Assembly (NCBI RefSeq): GCF_031877795.1
Contig: NC_133934.1
Coordinates: 45,352,725-45,416,724 of the forward strand
Length of the DNA: 64,000 bases
DNA from: Strix aluco
Lineage: Eukaryota > Chordata > Aves > Strigiformes > Strigidae
Direction of reading: 5' to 3'
Positions 60,206-64,000 of the stretch are shown here, piece by piece. How positions within the stretch are numbered: position 1 is the stretch's first letter; each line of letters opens with the position of its first letter. A model generated the notes under the pieces. That model did no database searches. It was not told the DNA's origin and was given only the letters and a program-made list of their open reading frames with translations. The position numbers were made by a program, and so were the translations under genes.

Positions 60206-63200
60206 AACTTTTTTGAGACTGGTATGTAGTGGTGGAAATCTATTTTGTATTAAATTTAAGAGTTTATGTAACTACTGTCTAATAGTGATGAGGGTATGTC
60301 ATGTATATGGTATTTTAATACTTTTAGAGTGGTTGTATATTGCTATGATAAACAATTTTCCTCAATTTCTGCAAATTTTGAAACCTACTTGCATGGAAAG
60401 ATATGACATCTAGATTTTAAGCTAGGTTTGCCAATATTTGTATAAGGTATAAAGTCCTATTAATCCAACTTCTAGTATTTTGTTAATTTCATATTAACTA
60501 AAAGACTGGAGCTGGATGGTCTTTTTTTAAATAACTGGAATAGGTAGACCAGAATTTGGACCAGCAGCTGAATTAGTCTGTCAGATTTAGTGTCCTACAA
60601 TAGCTGTAGAAGATCAACTTATCAATTAGATGTTTTTAATTTCAGACTTCTGAAGTTTCCTGTAATATACTTAAGTAAAAATCGTATTCTCTAATATATC
60701 TAAAACTACTATTTTATAGGTGTGCAACTGAGAAGATTGTATAGATCTCAGATTTTATGGCAAACGTACTGTGGAGTGGTAACAAACTTGTTTCAGAACA
60801 ATAACATTCCAGACAGTAATGTTTAACTGTTCCTGCAGATTTTTTTTTTTTTTTCTTAGTAAAAAAAATGTCCAATTGTAGACTGTTGCAAATGCTTATA
60901 TTTTTGGGGAAAGGAGAAGGGCTATCTAAGCTATTACCATTGCTAGTGATAGGTCACAATGTGAGTAAACTCACTGCAGCCTCCTGACTGAGTCTTAGCA
61001 GATTTGGTTTGTCTGAGCTTCCCTTGACTGACCTGCAGCTTTCTTTTTACTTGGCTTAACTGTAACAACAATTTGTTAAATGACCAGGTGGGTATGATTA
61101 ATTTGTTTTACTTGTAATTTTTTTTATGGTATACACATAGGTTTTTACACAGATGGCAGTGAAAAGTAGTTATTCTGTGTAGCATGCAGTATGTATGGCT
61201 TTAATGGAATAAGATAGTGTAGAGGAATAGAGACCTGACATGATAACGGAAGCCTGAAGTGGCAGCACAGAGTGCAGGGTAGAGGAGTACCTGGGATGTC
61301 AGGTCTCTGTGGGGCAGGGCTGGCACGGGAAACCTCTGGGTTGCAAACTGCTCCCCAGTGGTCAGTTGAGGAAATGCAATCCTGGCTGCAGACAAAACTT
61401 ATTTTGAATATAGGGAGAGAAAATGTGTGCAACACATGTAAAATGCACCATATATAGTAAAATCAGATGTAATTGTGAACATGCAGTCAGGTGAAGAAAG
61501 AGCAAGATGTTACAAGCGTGTTATCAAACATAAAAGTGATCCCAAGTCAATTATAGATTAAGGAGGAAGAAACCGCCAGTGTCATACTCGGGCTTGGGAT
61601 GCTGATGACTTGCTGTATGTCCCTGGCACAAACCCACGCCATCAGCCTCGAGATCCTACGGGTTGGTTGAAGGGTAAGCGTAACACCAGGAAAAGGAGTG
61701 AGGTACTAGGAAGTGTATGTACAACAATTTTAACTGTTACTACTATTGAGACCTTTTTTTATGTATAGTAATGTTCACTTTTTTTCTGCAATAATTGGAT
61801 CTGGACTAATAATAATTCTTTGATTAGTCTGTTAAGATTTCAGTTATACTAAGGTGTATCCTCTCTTGCCACAACAACATTTTTTTTGTAACAAAAGCCA
61901 ATATAAAATTAGGTTACAGAATGTAGTTTGACAGAAATTTATTCTGGTCTAAGCCATTTTATTAATGTTTGGTAGTTAACTGCAGTACTGGTTTTGTATG
62001 TTCTTGCTTGTTTTTTATGTTGAAACAAATTTTGCAGGTGTTCTGCATTTAGTGAGTATAGGTCACACTTGCAGAACTTTGCTTGGAATCGACTTTAGTT
62101 CTTCATTATAAAATTACTCGAGAGCTAGGTATTATTACTGAGTTTGAAATATATGGAGGATTGATTTCCTTGCCCAAAATAGTGTGTTGCACACAATGTC
62201 CCTTACACTGAAGAATAAGCATTGCAATAGATTGTTAGAGTAGCACCATGTTAATTTGAAAATAGAGCTAATGTAACACTTTTTTTTTTTTTTTAGTAAA
62301 GATCTTGTATGTAATCATTGATTATTAAGTTTCCTCATATAGCTGTTTGTAGTCAGTAGCATTTCACAGATACTATCAGACCCTTGTTCAGTGTGCTGGA
62401 TGCTTGCTGTTGAGAAAGCAGTATAAAGTTGCAGTAATTTGGGGAGATTAGAACTGAAGTGTTTGCAAGTTTAGCTGTTGGGGGAAGAAAGATAAAACTG
62501 GGTGTGCTTGACAGTGTTTCCATGACATTCCTTTTTCTTCTTTTGTATCTTTTAACTCTGAAAAATGTCCCTCTCTTTGTCCACAGGGCTTTAAAGCCTT
62601 AACTGTAAAGATTGTGAAAACTGGCCTGACAGTTTTAGTGGCAAGAATAGCTGGTTTTGTTTGGCCCCAGCTATTTTTATGTTAAGCTGTTTTATAGAAA
62701 TCTGTGTTACTATGTTACTGTGTTACATTAAACACATTACTACATTAAAGTGTTAGAGCAGTATGCTATAACAGGATTACAGTAACTCATCTGCTGAACT
62801 GCACTCTTGTGTCTGGGACACCAGTTCAGTCCTGGACACAACAGGGACAGATCCTTGGCAAATGAAGCACAACATCTGCATTTTTCTCTGCTTCTGGAAA
62901 TTGAACAGTAATGCACATCAGCCCAATCCTTGATCAGTGCTACTTAGAAGCAGGCTGAGCTTTTTAATCTGAAATAACTTGGTGTGTAATGCACCCCTTC
63001 TAGAGAATACTCCAAATTTAAAAAGCCAGTCAGCCAGAAAATAGAAGCCATGAAATGTGAATTGTGCAGATATCAGGTCCTCAGCACCAACACTTTCTCT
63101 GCAGATCTCTGTTAGCTGGTCCACACTACTTGCTAAGGTGGGTGTAATTTTAATATTCAGCATATACTGCAATAAGCCTTTTTTTTTCATAGATACTACT

Positions 63201-64000
63201 TAGGCATGTTTCTAATACAGGTACAGAAAGACAGAAGGGCTTAAAAATCTCTGTTCCTTCTGGCTATCGATAGCGTTCAATCCTGATGCCAGTTGAAAAT
63301 ACCAGCAAACACCTATTTGCCAGGAATTTCACTATGGCCACTGTGTCAGCAGTTGGCAGGTTGCTGGATTAGTACACTGATATCAGAAGAGGTGTTGAAG
63401 CCAGCGTTCTATTGAGTAAAATCATTGGAATATATCTGATAGGTTGTGTTTAAAAACAAACAAAACCATCTAACTGTCCCCTCTTTCCCTCCCCTCAAAA
63501 AAACAACTAAAGAAAAAAAACAAAAAACCCCTGCTAAATTTGTGAAGCGGATTTGTGCAATGAAATATCCAGCTGTGAAGAAAGAAGAGGGGGATCCCAG
63601 CTTCTACAATGCTTACTGAATACGGTTCACATTAGTCCCTGTGTTTAAAAAAAAACAACCAACCAAACTTTAATTTCTGAATTTGACTTTCCATATGTAC
63701 AGATACCACTTTGCAATTCTGCTGGGTAGTCACCCTGTTTTGAATACAAAAAATGTAAAATTACACTGTTCAGGGGTCGAAGATGAATCGGACTGGAGGA
63801 AAAATGCCATCATATCTTCCCTGTGGAGTAACTTCACCTATGAATTCATTTATGTTCCTTCAATTAACCAACGTAATTCACTACTTGTGTCTGAATACTG
63901 TCTTTCTTCTAAATAAATGTATTTGATGTAGGAATACTACAATGGCATGTTTATGAACTTTCACTTTTTTTACCAAATTGTTAGGATTTGCTAAATTGTT
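60206..64000 (+). other. Downstream flank or extended 3' UTR of NAF1
   Basis: Mostly AT-rich with T runs near 60,840 and 62,280. A second AATAAA at 63,912-63,917 could serve a longer NAF1 transcript. A short GC-richer segment at about 61,569-61,680 has no open frame worth calling. No second gene is visible before the right edge. Confidence 0.55.
61229..61308. repeat. 13-bp perfect inverted repeat downstream of NAF1
   Basis: AGAGACCTGACAT (61,229-61,241) and its exact reverse complement ATGTCAGGTCTCT (61,296-61,308) enclose a 54-base loop. The surrounding 200 bp are richer in GC than the flank. No terminal motif or target duplication was found that would identify a transposon. Confidence 0.8.

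Noticed and set aside
61569..61680. Short GC-richer patch resembling an exon
   Set aside because: All frames are interrupted quickly and no convincing splice pair flanks it.

Overview
The window looks like vertebrate, specifically avian, nuclear DNA. It has long AT-rich non-coding stretches, one intron-containing gene, CR1-type LINE fragments ending in the ATTCTGTG-type octamer, and several retroviral-type LTRs. I cannot name the species. No prokaryotic feature is present.

Layout. 1-687 is a (CTTT/CTTC)n tract. 688-31,600 is intergenic with no gene I can support. It carries an exact 25-copy, 18-bp minisatellite (5447-5896), a probable minus-strand LTR (from 13,238 to about 14,095), a GC-rich array of degenerate repeats of roughly 65-85 bp (about 14,440-16,990), a degenerate repeat of about 44 bp (about 17,750-18,960), a CR1 3' tail (22,796-22,900) and a MIR-like relic (about 29,035-29,165). 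A CpG island at about 31,650-32,360 then opens the only gene.

The gene is NAF1, the box H/ACA ribonucleoprotein assembly factor, on the plus strand. I could join eight coding exons (31,975-59,939) with consistent reading phase and GT/AG junctions. Together they give a 435-residue protein: a Pro/Ser-rich N terminus, an acidic Ser/Asp stretch, a GAR1-like core domain, a basic KKKK segment and a Pro-rich tail. A polyadenylation signal follows at 60,200.

Intron 2 holds a three-layer nest of mobile elements. An old minus-strand CR1 (35,491-37,027 plus 41,991-42,439) is split by a near full-length plus-strand CR1 (37,028-41,990) with a matching target duplication. That CR1 is itself split by a 391-bp solo LTR (39,905-40,295) with a 5-bp duplication. 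Intron 5 has a CR1 3' fragment closely related to the near full-length copy and an 858-bp solo LTR with a 5-bp duplication. Intron 7 has a probable antisense LTR.

I found no new enzymatic or defence system. The most unusual items are the readable nest of insertions, the two degenerate tandem arrays and the 18-bp minisatellite that leaves several frames open.
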